Part shown: positions 1-10,400 of the stretch, in pieces
Numbering within the stretch: the stretch's first letter is position 1
How the letters are laid out: each line of letters begins with the position of its first letter
Source: Bacteroidota bacterium
GTDB lineage: Bacteria > Bacteroidota > Bacteroidia > Chitinophagales > Chitinophagaceae
Assembly (NCBI GenBank): GCA_013288285.1
Contig: JABDCE010000005.1
Coordinates: 1-57,362 of the forward strand
Reading direction: 5' to 3'
Length of the DNA stretch: 57,362 nt
The notes under the pieces: generated by a model
Seen by the model: only the letters and a program-made list of their open reading frames with translations
The model's database searches: none
What the model was told of the DNA's origin: nothing
Translations under genes and position numbers: made by a program

Positions 1-2
1 AC

Positions 3-251
3 CTCGATGATGTGAGCACCACCTACGCAGGTGCGGGTAAATTTACCAATGGCTCCATCACCCAGATACTACAGGACAGGTCCATTGAGATAAATCCTTC
101 CAAGCCCATAGGCACGGCAGGCAAGCAGCGGGGCAATAGCGCCACATACGATCAGTACATGATGGCCCTGCTCAGCGTATCGTGGCACTTTACCACCTAC
201 CGCTGTCCTGAGTTCATGAAAAATGATGACCTGATAAAAGCAACAAGGTGA
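3..251 (+). CDS. C-terminal fragment of an outer-membrane beta-barrel-like protein (DUF6089-like)
   Basis: The reading frame is open from the left edge (codons before the first Met read L-D-D-V), so only the last ~83 residues are present. The end has the look of a closing beta strand, YMMALLSVSWHF, followed by RCPEF and a short charged tail. This resembles the C-terminus of DUF6089-type beta-barrel proteins of Bacteroidota, in which a G..RG segment precedes the last strand and a conserved Cys-Pro follows it. The family assignment is from memory of the pattern and is moderate at best. The gene converges on the acetyltransferase gene, with one base between the stops. Confidence 0.5.
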   Translation, partial: LDDVSTTYAGAGKFTNGSITQILQDRSIEINPSKPIGTAGKQRGNSATYDQYMMALLSVSWHFTTYRCPEFMKNDDLIKATR

Positions 252-252
252 T

Positions 253-705
253 CTAAAAGTCGAGTGAGGCGTTCACCCATTCGTCGTCCAGCCTGACAGT
301 ATATTTTTTGTAGAAATTGAGGGCTGGCTCGTTCCAGTTCAGCACCTGCCAGGTGATGCCGTTCAGCTTCTTTTCATTGGCTTCTGCTATCAGCGCCTCC
401 ATCAGCAGGCCGCCCATACCACGGCCCCTGGCGGCCTCGGTCACCAGTATATCCTCCAGGTACATCTTCTGGCCTTTCCAGGTAGAGTACCTTATATAGT
501 AGAGGGCGAAGCCCTGCACTACGCCTGCGTCTTCAGCCACGAACGCCCACCATACCGGGCGTTCCCCGAAGCCGCTCTCTGCAAAGTGTTCCATGGTCAC
601 GGTCACCTCGTCGGGCGCGCGCTCATAGACTGCAAGCTCATTGATGAGTTCCAGCATACGTGGGCAATCGGCAGCGGTGGCTCTTCTGATAGTAACGGAT
701 GGCAT
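253..705 (-). CDS. GNAT family N-acetyltransferase
   Basis: A complete 150-aa GNAT fold protein that would transfer an acetyl group from acetyl-CoA to an amine. The N-terminus (VTIRRATAADCPRMLELI) is the usual beta1-alpha1 opening. The acetyl-CoA pyrophosphate-binding loop is seen as ARGRGMGGLLM around residues 93-103, after the strand YLEDILV. The C-terminal WNEPALNFYKKY matches the beta5-alpha4 region of the diamine/spermidine acetyltransferase-like subgroup. ATG start at 705. The substrate cannot be read from the sequence; a polyamine or small amine is only a guess from the subgroup. It is divergent from porX, which starts 157 bp away. Confidence 0.9.
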   Translation of the reverse strand: MPSVTIRRATAADCPRMLELINELAVYERAPDEVTVTMEHFAESGFGERPVWWAFVAEDAGVVQGFALYYIRYSTWKGQKMYLEDILVTEAARGRGMGGLLMEALIAEANEKKLNGITWQVLNWNEPALNFYKKYTVRLDDEWVNASLDF

Positions 706-862
706 GATGTTAATGTATTCTTATAGTGCAATACTAATAGCTATTGAACGTTATTCCAAATATACCGGCTTGTCAAATTTGAGTTAAACTCATTGAGCAT
801 GATATACGCGGTACATAATTTGTAATACATTTATTCTCACTAATTAAACAGCACACACTACT

Positions 863-2422
863 ATGAGCACACAGGGCGAAATACTTTGGGTAGACGACGA
901 GATAGATTCACTGAAATCACAGATACTGTTTCTGAAGAATAAGGGCTATGATGTGACGCCGCTTACCAATGGCTACGACGCCCTGGAACTGCTCAAGGAT
1001 AAGACGGTAGATGTGGTGCTGCTGGATGAGAGTATGCCCGGCCTCACAGGATTGGAAACACTGGCTAAAATTAAGGAGATGCTGCCGCAGCAACCCGTAG
1101 TAATGATCACCAAGAACGAGGCGGAGTATATAATGGAAGACGCCATAGGCGCGCAGATCACTGACTACCTGATAAAGCCGGTAAACCCTAACCAGGTGCT
1201 GCTGTCGCTGAAGAAGATAATGGATAGCAAGCGCCTGATCTCTGAGAAGACTACCGTAGCCTACCAGCAGGACTTCCGTAACCTGTTCATGGCGCTCAGC
1301 TCTAACCCCAACCATGAAGAGTGGAAGGAGTTGTACAAGAAACTGGTGTATTGGGAACTGGAGATGAATAAGAGTGATAGTGAAGAGATGATGGAGATAT
1401 TGCAATCGCAGAAAGCGGAGGCCAATACAGAGTTCTTCAAATACATCTCTAAGAACTACGCCAACTGGATAAAGGATAACGGCAACTCAGGGCCGCTGCT
1501 GTCGCACAAGGTGTTTGAGAAGAAGATAGCGCCCTATATCAAAAAGGGTAAGCCTACATTCCTGGTAGTGATAGACAATCTCCGGCTCGACCACTGGAAA
1601 GCTTTCCAGTCAATCATCACAGAGTCTTTCAAAATCGTGGAAGATGATCTTTTTTACAGTATCCTGCCTACAGCTACCCAGTATTGCCGCAATGCGATAT
1701 TCGCTGGTATGTTGCCCATAGACATTGAAGCGCACTTCCCGCTGGAGTGGAAGAACGATGATGAAGAAGGTGGCAAAAACCTCTACGAGCAGGCCTTCCT
1801 CGCTAACCAATTAAAGCATCTGAAACTAGACGATCTTAAGTGGCAGTACATCAAAATCACTAATAATGATGACGCAAAAACTATGGAAGACAATATCCAT
1901 AATTGCCTGTCAAATGACCTAACGGTGATCGTTTATAATTTCGTGGATATGCTCTCTCATGCCCGCACCGAAATGGAAGTATTGAAAGAGCTTGCCGGCG
2001 ATGAAGTATCCTATCGTTCCCTGGCCGTTAGCTGGTTCGAACATTCGCCGCTGCACCGCGCACTCCGTAAAATAGCTGACAAAGATATACAGGTAATGAT
2101 CACCACCGACCACGGCAGCACACGGGTGAAGACGCCAAGCAGATGCGTGGGCGACAGGGCCACTACAACTAACCTGCGTTACAAGCATGGCCGTAATCTC
2201 CAGTATGACGAGAAGGATGTGCTGGCCTTCCGCGATCCTAAATTTGCCGGTTTACCACGGCCCAATGTGAGTTCCACTTTCATATTCGCCAAGGGTGATG
2301 TATTTCTTTGCTACCCCAACAACTACAACCATTTTGTGAACTATTATAAGAACACCTTCCAGCACGGGGGTATCTCGCTGGAAGAAATGATAGTGCCTGT
2401 GGTGCGGCTGGAGAGTAAATAA
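863..2422 (+). CDS. porX: PorX-type response regulator with PglZ (alkaline phosphatase-like) effector domain
   Basis: A 519-aa two-domain protein. Residues 1-125 are a receiver: acidic pair D11-D12, phosphoacceptor D55 (VVLLDESMPG), T83 and K105 are all present. A helical linker (about 125-200) leads to a PglZ domain with metal-site signatures including FLVVIDNLRLDHW, LPTATQYCRN and ITTDHGSTR. Length and order match PorX of Porphyromonas gingivalis and Flavobacterium, which is phosphorylated by PorY and controls type IX secretion; its PglZ domain has phosphodiesterase activity on cyclic and linear oligonucleotides. No kinase gene is adjacent, as is usual for this orphan arrangement. The window holds many T9SS cargo genes, consistent with the role. 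Confidence 0.93.
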   Translation: MSTQGEILWVDDEIDSLKSQILFLKNKGYDVTPLTNGYDALELLKDKTVDVVLLDESMPGLTGLETLAKIKEMLPQQPVVMITKNEAEYIMEDAIGAQITDYLIKPVNPNQVLLSLKKIMDSKRLISEKTTVAYQQDFRNLFMALSSNPNHEEWKELYKKLVYWELEMNKSDSEEMMEILQSQKAEANTEFFKYISKNYANWIKDNGNSGPLLSHKVFEKKIAPYIKKGKPTFLVVIDNLRLDHWKAFQSIITESFKIVEDDLFYSILPTATQYCRNAIFAGMLPIDIEAHFPLEWKNDDEEGGKNLYEQAFLANQLKHLKLDDLKWQYIKITNNDDAKTMEDNIHNCLSNDLTVIVYNFVDMLSHARTEMEVLKELAGDEVSYRSLAVSWFEHSPLHRALRKIADKDIQVMITTDHGSTRVKTPSRCVGDRATTTNLRYKHGRNLQYDEKDVLAFRDPKFAGLPRPNVSSTFIFAKGDVFLCYPNNYNHFVNYYKNTFQHGGISLEEMIVPVVRLESK

Positions 2423-2487
2423 CCATTTCCCGGATACTTCATGTCATCGTTCCTAAGTATTAAGTTTGCAACCTAAATATTGCATCG

Positions 2488-3462
2488 ATGCTCCAGGAAG
2501 GGAAATTTACCGCAGATGGATTTAATAACCGGGTCACGCAGCTATTGGGTATCCGTTATCCCATTATACAGGCCGGCATGATCTGGGCTTCCGGCTGGCG
2601 GCTGGCTGCCGCCGTGAGCAATGCCGGCGGTCTGGGTATCATAGGGGCGGGTAGTATGTACCCTGCGGTATTACTGGAGCATATCCGCAAATGCAAGCAG
2701 GCCACAGACAAGCCTTTCGCCGTAAACCTGCCCTTACTGTACCCCGACATAGAAGAGCATATAGCCCACATCATAGCTGAGAAAGTACCCATCGTCTTCA
2801 CATCAGCCGGCAACCCTAAAACTTGGACGGCTAGGCTCAAAGCGCAGGGCATCACTGTAGTGCATGTGGTGTCGAGTGCTAAGTTTGCAAAGAAGTGCGA
2901 GGATGCCGGCGTTGACGCGGTAGTTGCCGAAGGGTTTGAGGCAGGCGGCCATAACGGCCGCGAAGAAACTACCACACTTTGCCTGATACCCGCGGTGCGG
3001 CAGGCCATCAGCATACCGCTTATTGCAGCAGGGGGCATAGCCACAGGCCGTGCCATGTACGCTATGATGGCCATGGGCGCTGAGGGTGTGCAGATAGGGA
3101 GCAGGTTTGTATGTACCCCGGAGGCGTCGAGTCACCACGCATTCAAGGAAGCGGTAGTTGCGGCAAATGAAGGCGATACAGTTGTGACCCTGAAAAAGCT
3201 GACCCCGGTGAGGATGATCAAAAACCAGTTTTATCAGAAAGTGGAAGAAGCCGAAAATAGCGGGGCGCCGGTTGCCGTGCTGGAACAATTGCTGGGCCGC
3301 GCGCGTGCCAAGCATGGCATGTTTGAGGGCGAACTACAGGAGGGGGAGCTGGAGATAGGGCAGGTGAGTAGTATAATAAAAAAAATTATACCTGCTGCAG
3401 ATGTGGTAAAAGAGGTTTGGACGGAATTTATGAATACTGCTGAAGCACCTTTCCGGTACTGA
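2488..3462 (+). CDS. Nitronate monooxygenase-like / FabK-like FMN flavoprotein
   Basis: A 324-aa TIM-barrel flavoprotein of the NMO (2-nitropropane dioxygenase) family. Family features: RYPIIQAGMIWASG near residue 30, AVSNAGGLGIIGAG near 50, AVNLPL near 80, the AEGFEAGGHNG loop near 150, IAAGGIATGRAM near 185 and GAEGVQIGSRF near 205, which together form the FMN phosphate site. It would oxidise nitronates with O2 (EC 1.13.12.16), but the same fold includes FabK enoyl-ACP reductase, and GGH..G motifs occur in both. NMO-like is the safer call. It lies 65 bp after porX on the same strand and may be co-transcribed; no functional link is evident. Confidence 0.85.
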   Translation: MLQEGKFTADGFNNRVTQLLGIRYPIIQAGMIWASGWRLAAAVSNAGGLGIIGAGSMYPAVLLEHIRKCKQATDKPFAVNLPLLYPDIEEHIAHIIAEKVPIVFTSAGNPKTWTARLKAQGITVVHVVSSAKFAKKCEDAGVDAVVAEGFEAGGHNGREETTTLCLIPAVRQAISIPLIAAGGIATGRAMYAMMAMGAEGVQIGSRFVCTPEASSHHAFKEAVVAANEGDTVVTLKKLTPVRMIKNQFYQKVEEAENSGAPVAVLEQLLGRARAKHGMFEGELQEGELEIGQVSSIIKKIIPAADVVKEVWTEFMNTAEAPFRY

Positions 3463-3821
3463 TAAAGTATAACTGTACTGCAACCAACCATTAATCAAAA
3501 ATTACTGTCTTATATCAGGTATACGGCACGGGTATTTACATTAAGGTATGCTGTTATGTTTTTGTAACTATAGATGAAATTATTTTATGTGGATACTTAG
3601 GGTAAAACTCGAATAAATTCGCTGTGTTTTCCCTAACTTTTATATATTTGTATTGCATTTTTATATTTGTCTGATAAACTGTTTATGAAAAGACTGTTAT
3701 CCGTAACAGTGCCTGCATTAGTTAGTAATGCTGTTTTATGCTATTTACCGGTTGGTAAGTGCCATAAAGCAGGGTTTTGCTTTTTATATTCGACTACTCA
3801 ATTATTTTTAAAACACACGGT
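3463..3821. other. AT-rich intergenic region before the adhesin cluster
   Basis: A 359-bp stretch without a convincing gene. It holds two copies of TATATTTG (3643-3650 and 3662-3669), matching the -7 element TAnnTTTG of Bacteroidota sigma-A promoters, but no well-placed -33 TTG was seen for either. It probably carries the promoter of the adhesin gene starting at 3822. A 46-codon reading frame (3685-3825) overlaps that start but shows no support. Confidence 0.4.
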
Positions 3822-6800
3822 ATGAAATATTTTTTCCTTGCATTAGTTGCTTTGACCCTGTCTTTCTCTTCTTATGCTATAGGCCCTATTACGGGTACCA
3901 CCAAAGTCTGCCAGTTCTCTTCTGTTTCTTTAACTGACGCCACACCCGGCGGTGTATGGAGCAGCAGCAATATGCTTATTGCCACTGTGAATCCGGGTAC
4001 GGGTCTTGTGAGTGGAGTATATCCCGGCACATCTATTATCAGTTATACATCAGGTACAGCTCACGCAACGCTCATTGTAACTGTATATGGTACAGCCTCT
4101 ATCACCGGTGCCACCAATGTCTGCGCTGGTTTCACTACCATACTTAGTGATCCTATATTTGGCGGTACCTGGAGTACCCAAAACTCCGCTATAGCCACCG
4201 TTACACCGGGCGTTGCCAATGTGGGTGTTAACGGCGTCAAGGCAGGAACAGACAGCATCTTTTACACTTATCCTTCAGGATGTTCCGTTTTTACCATTGT
4301 TACGGTCGATCCCTCTGCGGCCCCGATTGTGGGTACTGCCAGTGTTTGTGTGAATAATACTACAGTGCTCAGTGATCCAACACCTAACGGTGTGTGGACG
4401 TCAGGCCTTCCGTCAACAGCCACTGTGGGGCTGCTCACCGGCGTCGTTACCGGCGTTTCTGCCGGCTTGGCCACCATAACTTATACACCGATCACAGGAT
4501 GTTATTCCATAGTCACAGTTACAGTAAACCCCATACCATTACCTATCACAGGTGTTACGCATGTACAGGATGGGTTTTCAGTAACTTTATCAGATGCTAC
4601 TCCGGCTGGCACCTGGAGTAGTAGCGACAAAACCATTGCCACAGTAGGCAGTACTACAGGGATAGTAACAGGTATATCCGAAGGTGTAGACTACATTTTA
4701 TACACTAAAACATCGACAGGTTGCTCCTTTGTTCAAACATTTCTCGTAGATCCTTTCCCTGATAGTACCCGTGGCGCCTCATTTCCCGTTATGGCGTGGT
4801 ATCCATTCTGCGCGGAACATAACGACCACAGTACGAATGTACCTGCGCGTGACCTTGCTATAGCCGGCGCCGTGGGCGCTGCGCCGGTACTCACAACCGA
4901 TAGGTTTGGTATGGCAAATAGCGCTTACAGCTTTAGCGGCGGCAAGGGATTTTCCTATTCTCCATATTTCTCTTCTATCACACCCACTGGTGATTATACC
5001 TACTCATGCTGGGTGAACATTCCGGCTGCTTCGTCACAGAACGCAATAATCATATTCAATGGCACGCCTGCAGCTAATGGCGTTGGACTCCTGCTCAGTG
5101 ACGGGACTATAGGCGGACCAGGAAACATAGTGAGCGTATACTTTGGCGGTGGCATTACAGTTTTGCCATCAAACATTCCTGTTGATGGTACATGGCACCA
5201 ACTTGTGTTAGAATATAATCAGGGACAGTATATTTTTTGGGTAGATATGAACTATATTGGTAATTATTCACTCCTTGTGCCTCCAAGCCCACCTTCCGGT
5301 CTGTTTAATATAGGTATATCTGCGACAGCCGGGAATAGGCCGATTATCGGATCAATAGATGATATAGCAATATTCAATGCTGCACTCACTGACTCGCAAA
5401 GGAGGGAATTGTTTATGTTCAATCCGGACACTCATCCTTTTTCTTTAGGTAAGGATACGACCATCTGCTCCGACTTTATCAACCTGACGCCTAATCCCGT
5501 TATCTCAGGCCGGCAATATAGCTGGAGCAATGGAGATACATTGGATAAGTCGATTACCGTCTTCCCGCCGAGCGGAGTGACTACCAACTATAATTTGTCT
5601 ATTACCGAGCCATACGGCTGTACCACCATTGACAACATAAATGTGACGCGTAAACCATTAGCCGTAAACCTTGGACTGGATACAAACATCTGTAGCGGGG
5701 ATACAATAACGCTGAGCGCAAAACATACCGGATCGGCCACGTATAGCTGGAATACCGGTGACACTACTGCAAAAATACGGGTATCCAGCACCGGTAACTA
5801 TTGGGTTACCGTAGATAGCATCGTCTGTGTTGGGCATGATACCGCATTTGTTGACGTAAGGACAACGCCACTGGTCAATCTTGGCGCAGATATTTTCGAT
5901 TGTACAGGTTCTTCCGTAACCATACACAACCAGTTCGATACTTACGATACAGGGTTTGCCTATATATGGTCCACCGGCAGTAACCTTGATTCGCTGGTGG
6001 CTACTACATCAGGCAATTTCTGGGTACAGATAACTAACAATGGCTGCACAAAAGCTGATTCGATAACGGTACTTATTGTCAACGATTCGTTCCAGTTCCA
6101 GTCAAGGGATACTTCTATATGTCTCGGTAGAACGGTAGTAGGCAGCGCCACATTTAACCCGATTGTTAATTACCAGTGGACGCCCACTACCGGCGTTAAA
6201 TTATCCACACAGCCGAGTACTAATATTACGCCGGATACTTCCGCCACTTATTTCCTCACGGGCTCTTATCCAGGATGCCCGGACCAGGTATACTCCTTCA
6301 AAGTTGACGTCCAGCCGTTCCCCATCGTCTCCATTGGGGGGAATCGAAACATCTGCGACTTCGATACCCTGAACCTTACGGCCACAGTCATGCCCAATTG
6401 GTATACCCATTATATATTCCATTGGTCGCCTGGGACTGATATAGATGACTCTACCAACCAGACGGTCATATTCTACGCCGGTGATACTACAAAGCTGTAT
6501 TGTTATGTGACTACTCCGGCGGGTTGTTCGGGGTCTGACTCTGCACTTATTATTGAGCATCCAGGCCACTTTGATTCGTCTCTGGGAAATATTCACGTTT
6601 GTCCGGGCGACTCTGTACAGTTAAAGCCTGGATTGTTCTATAAAGACTCTCTTGCGGGAGTAACCACCACGTACTTATGGCGCCCCGGTAAATACCTGGA
6701 TGATTCACTGGCGCTTAACCCGTGGGTGAAAGCCATAACCAACGAAACGTTTACGAGCATCGGTACCAGCCAATATGGGTGCCGGGATACCCTCACCTTT

Positions 6801-7325
6801 GAGGTCATAGTAGATCCCGCGGCAGTTATTTACATGCCTGATTCCGCCGTGCTTCATCCGGGAGAAACATACCAGATATCGCCGGAGACGAACTGTTCGT
6901 TCTTCAATTGGTTTCCCCCTGTAGGACTTACGGATACCAATATATCAAATCCTGTTGCATCGCCACCTACGAATACCAAGTACATTGTACATGCTATGAC
7001 CACTTCAGGTTGCACAACAGCTGATTCCATTAACATACGCATTGATCCTTCTACGCTACTGGCTATACCAAACGCGTTTACACCGGGAGCAGGAATTAAT
7101 AATGTTTTGTCTATTATTAAACGTGGTATCGCTACACTCGACTACTTCCGCATCTACGACCGCTGGGGTGCAAAGGTCTTTGAGACAAGCAACATAACGC
7201 AGGGATGGGATGGTACCTACAATGGTGCGCCGCAACCTTTTGCCGTATATGTGTATGAGATTGAGGCGGTCACGAATACAGGCCTGGTGTTTAAGCAACA
7301 TGGTAATGTGACACTGATAAGGTAG
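3822..7325 (+). CDS. Giant secreted adhesin-like protein: Ig-like repeats, LamG-like domain, CHU_C T9SS sorting domain
   Basis: The ATG at 3822 gives a clean signal peptide (MKYFFLALVALTLSFSSYA); the upstream in-frame TTG at 3777 would add 15 residues and hide it. The protein is 1167 aa. Residues ~20-310 hold four Big_2-like repeats, each with a 'GVWSSS...ATV...G.V.G' core. Residues ~325-530 look like a LamG/concanavalin A-like domain (YSCWVNIP, DGTWHQLVLEY, IGSIDDIAIFN). Next come several PKD/Ig-like modules with 'CSGDTITL...YSWNTGDT' signatures. The end (PNAFTPG, FRIYDRWGAKVFE, WDGTYNG) is the gliding motility-associated CHU_C domain that sends proteins through T9SS. Its role is probably surface adhesion; the ligand is unknown. 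Confidence 0.85.
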   Translation: MKYFFLALVALTLSFSSYAIGPITGTTKVCQFSSVSLTDATPGGVWSSSNMLIATVNPGTGLVSGVYPGTSIISYTSGTAHATLIVTVYGTASITGATNVCAGFTTILSDPIFGGTWSTQNSAIATVTPGVANVGVNGVKAGTDSIFYTYPSGCSVFTIVTVDPSAAPIVGTASVCVNNTTVLSDPTPNGVWTSGLPSTATVGLLTGVVTGVSAGLATITYTPITGCYSIVTVTVNPIPLPITGVTHVQDGFSVTLSDATPAGTWSSSDKTIATVGSTTGIVTGISEGVDYILYTKTSTGCSFVQTFLVDPFPDSTRGASFPVMAWYPFCAEHNDHSTNVPARDLAIAGAVGAAPVLTTDRFGMANSAYSFSGGKGFSYSPYFSSITPTGDYTYSCWVNIPAASSQNAIIIFNGTPAANGVGLLLSDGTIGGPGNIVSVYFGGGITVLPSNIPVDGTWHQLVLEYNQGQYIFWVDMNYIGNYSLLVPPSPPSGLFNIGISATAGNRPIIGSIDDIAIFNAALTDSQRRELFMFNPDTHPFSLGKDTTICSDFINLTPNPVISGRQYSWSNGDTLDKSITVFPPSGVTTNYNLSITEPYGCTTIDNINVTRKPLAVNLGLDTNICSGDTITLSAKHTGSATYSWNTGDTTAKIRVSSTGNYWVTVDSIVCVGHDTAFVDVRTTPLVNLGADIFDCTGSSVTIHNQFDTYDTGFAYIWSTGSNLDSLVATTSGNFWVQITNNGCTKADSITVLIVNDSFQFQSRDTSICLGRTVVGSATFNPIVNYQWTPTTGVKLSTQPSTNITPDTSATYFLTGSYPGCPDQVYSFKVDVQPFPIVSIGGNRNICDFDTLNLTATVMPNWYTHYIFHWSPGTDIDDSTNQTVIFYAGDTTKLYCYVTTPAGCSGSDSALIIEHPGHFDSSLGNIHVCPGDSVQLKPGLFYKDSLAGVTTTYLWRPGKYLDDSLALNPWVKAITNETFTSIGTSQYGCRDTLTFEVIVDPAAVIYMPDSAVLHPGETYQISPETNCSFFNWFPPVGLTDTNISNPVASPPTNTKYIVHAMTTSGCTTADSINIRIDPSTLLAIPNAFTPGAGINNVLSIIKRGIATLDYFRIYDRWGAKVFETSNITQGWDGTYNGAPQPFAVYVYEIEAVTNTGLVFKQHGNVTLIR

Positions 7326-7422
7326 CAGCGCTACCAGGGGCGGTATTGTGAATGCAAACGAATGACAAAAATAGCTGGCGATGGCTGTAGTAACCATCGT
7401 GATCATTTAATACATGCGCGCA

Positions 7423-10400
7423 ATGAAGAAGTATCTGTTCCTGTTAACCCTGATCCTATCTGTCTCGCAGGTTAATGGACAATGTCTTGTTAATTTGCTA
7501 AGGATCAATACAGGGTTCAACCCTCTTACAGGAGCGGGCATCACTCCCGGCGCAAACGGAGCTACACCGGTCACTGATCCGCACTGGATCGTCACCGCCG
7601 AAACTCCCGGAATAGCGGCCGCAGTTATTGCAACGCTCGGCTCGTTGCCGGGGCTGACAGAAGTGACGCCGCCGGGTAATGCAGATATTGTTACAAACGC
7701 CGGTTGGGCAAACAACCCTTTGGTGCAACCCGGTGGTTATATCGGCTGCGTTAACTCCAACTATTACATCACTGATGGTACGGGCATAACTGTGTACAAT
7801 GCCACACTGGGGCGTCAGTTCAGGGTGTGTACCGGGGATAGCCTGGTGCTCGATTTCTATATTGCCAATGATAACTACCTGGTCTCTTCCAATATCGACG
7901 GCATTACACCGCTTACTTTTTCACAGACTCCGGGTATCAGCTCCACATATTACAGCACCTTTCAGCACTTTGTGCAAACGGTATACCTGGCGCCGGGCAC
8001 CCACACTGTGAACCTGGTGGTGGATAACTACAATGTGCTGGGCGCCTCTGCCAACCCAACAGGCCTTGATGTGTATGGTTCTATTTACTCACAGACTGGT
8101 GTTGCATCTATGGTAAATGAAACTGACCCTACATGCAGCAGTTACGTTTGCTCTCCGATGACACTCGCGTGCGACGCACTTTCTTTACCCGATAGCCTGC
8201 ACCCATGCCAGGGAGACGTGATACCTATGCCGGCAACGCTGACCGGCACCAACACAGTATTGAGTTATACCTGGACGCCCGTTACCGGTCTTTCAAGCTC
8301 TACCATATTAAATCCTACGCTTACTGCCGGTACATCGGGCTGGTACGACATTACGGTACAATCACTGATCAACTTCAACCACGTGATCAATGGCGATTTC
8401 AGCGCAGGTAATACCGGGTTCAGCACAGCATACTTATATACTCCGCCACCAAGCGGCATTCTTAACGAGGGTTACTATTCTGTAGATACAGATCCGCACG
8501 ATGTACACTCCGGGTTTAGCCACTTTGGAGATCATACCACGGGTACCGGACCAATGATGATACTCAACGGTGGCCCAACTCCGCTGGACTTCTGGTGCGA
8601 AACAATTGCTGTGACGCCCAATACCGACTATGATTTCTCTGCCTGGTTTGCAAATGCATCTCCCAGCGGGCCGGGTACTTATCCCATCCTTCAATTCAGG
8701 ATCAATGGGGTGTTGATAGGTACGCCTGCAACCCTCACTGCCACAGTAGGTACCTGGGTGAATTTCAGCAGCACCTGGAACAGCGGGGTCAATACCACTG
8801 CCAACATTTGTATCTATGATGCCGAAACATCTGCCGGTGGTAATGACTTTGTAGTTGACGACATTTCATTCGAGCAGTTATGTACCGTGAAGGATAGTGT
8901 GTATGTAGATGTGACCATGCCGGATACTTTATTTAACCATAACGATACCATAGCCTGTGTGGCGAAGGGCGCTGCAATACTGTCTGCACCTACTGGTTAC
9001 TTATCTGATCTGTGGAGCAATGGCAGCACCGCATCGTCCATCTCTGTGACCAGTTCGGGCAGCTACTGGGTGTATAATTTCGCCGGTTGCAACAAAGTGG
9101 TCATAGATACTTTCAACATTACGTTCATTCCATCACCGGTGGTGAACTTAGGTAATGATACGGCCTTTTGTAAAGGTGATACTTTAACACTTACCTCTGT
9201 ACAACCGGCGGGGTATACGCTTTTATGGAGTACAGGAAACATTGGGAACACCATACAAGTTTATTCAACAGGTAATTACTGGCTGACTGTTAACGATAAG
9301 GGTTGTACCACAACCGACACTATCAATGTAACGGTTACTCCTATACCCATTGTAGACCTGGGGCCTGATTACCTCAATTGTAAAGGAAAACCGGATACGC
9401 TGAAATCATCCATCAGCTATGTTTCACCTACGTATTTATGGAACGATGCGAGTACTACGCCTTCGCTCGTAGCTACTACGACCGGCAAGTACTGGCTGCA
9501 GGTGGTAGATAGCGGGTGCCCTGGAGCAGCAGATACGATCAATGTGACCATACTATGGGATACATTGAACATCTTTAATCACGATACCGCTATCTGTCGT
9601 GGTGCGATAGTGCAGGTACTGGCTACCGGCAATATTGGTCAGACCTATCAATGGACGCCAACGGCCGGTATCCCGGTTTCTACTTCGCTCGCTCCCGTGA
9701 TACTCCCCGATACATCGGCCACCTACATACTCACTACTTCTATGCCGTTGTGCCCGGATATGATCGATTCGTTCCATGTAGATGTGCAGCCTGTGCCAAC
9801 CGTGTACATTGGTGATAACAGGGCAGTATGCCAGTTCGATACGTTGCGCATCAGCGCCGACGTGAACCCAAAGTGGTACAACAAATATCTCTACCGTTGG
9901 ACGCCAGCCAACTGCTTAGACAACGACAGTTTATCGGCAGTAGTATTCACTGCGGGGCCCGACACTACAGTGCGTGTAGCCGTATATACACCAGCCGGTT
10001 GCCTTGCCTACGACTCCATGAATGTCATTGTGCATCCGGGTAATTTTTCGCACCTCGATACCATTTTTAATGTCTGCCCGCACGATTCAGTTCAGTTCAG
10101 GCCTACAGGCGGTATAGCCTACAACTGGACCCCTAGTCTCTACATGGACGATACTGTAAGCAGCACACCATGGGTGAAGGCCATCACTTCGCAGTTGTAC
10201 ACAATGATCGCTACCAGTTCATTCGGTTGTAAGGACACACAACTGGTGAATGTGAATGTGCACCCGCTGGGTGTAGTATACTTTGATGTAACATCAGTGA
10301 CCCTGCACCCCGGTGAATCTTACCAGTTATCGCCTAAGACCAACTGCGAGTATTTCACCTGGTTCCCCGCCATCGGCCTTGACGATGCGCATATCTCTAA

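Noticed and set aside
917-1405. 162-codon - strand frame opposite porX
   Set aside because: It lies inside the strongly supported receiver/linker coding region; codon structure belongs to the + strand.
3685-3825. 46-codon frame whose stop overlaps the adhesin start (GTATGA)
   Set aside because: No RBS or recognisable protein features beyond a basic start, and the AT-rich context makes chance likely; it could still be a leader peptide.
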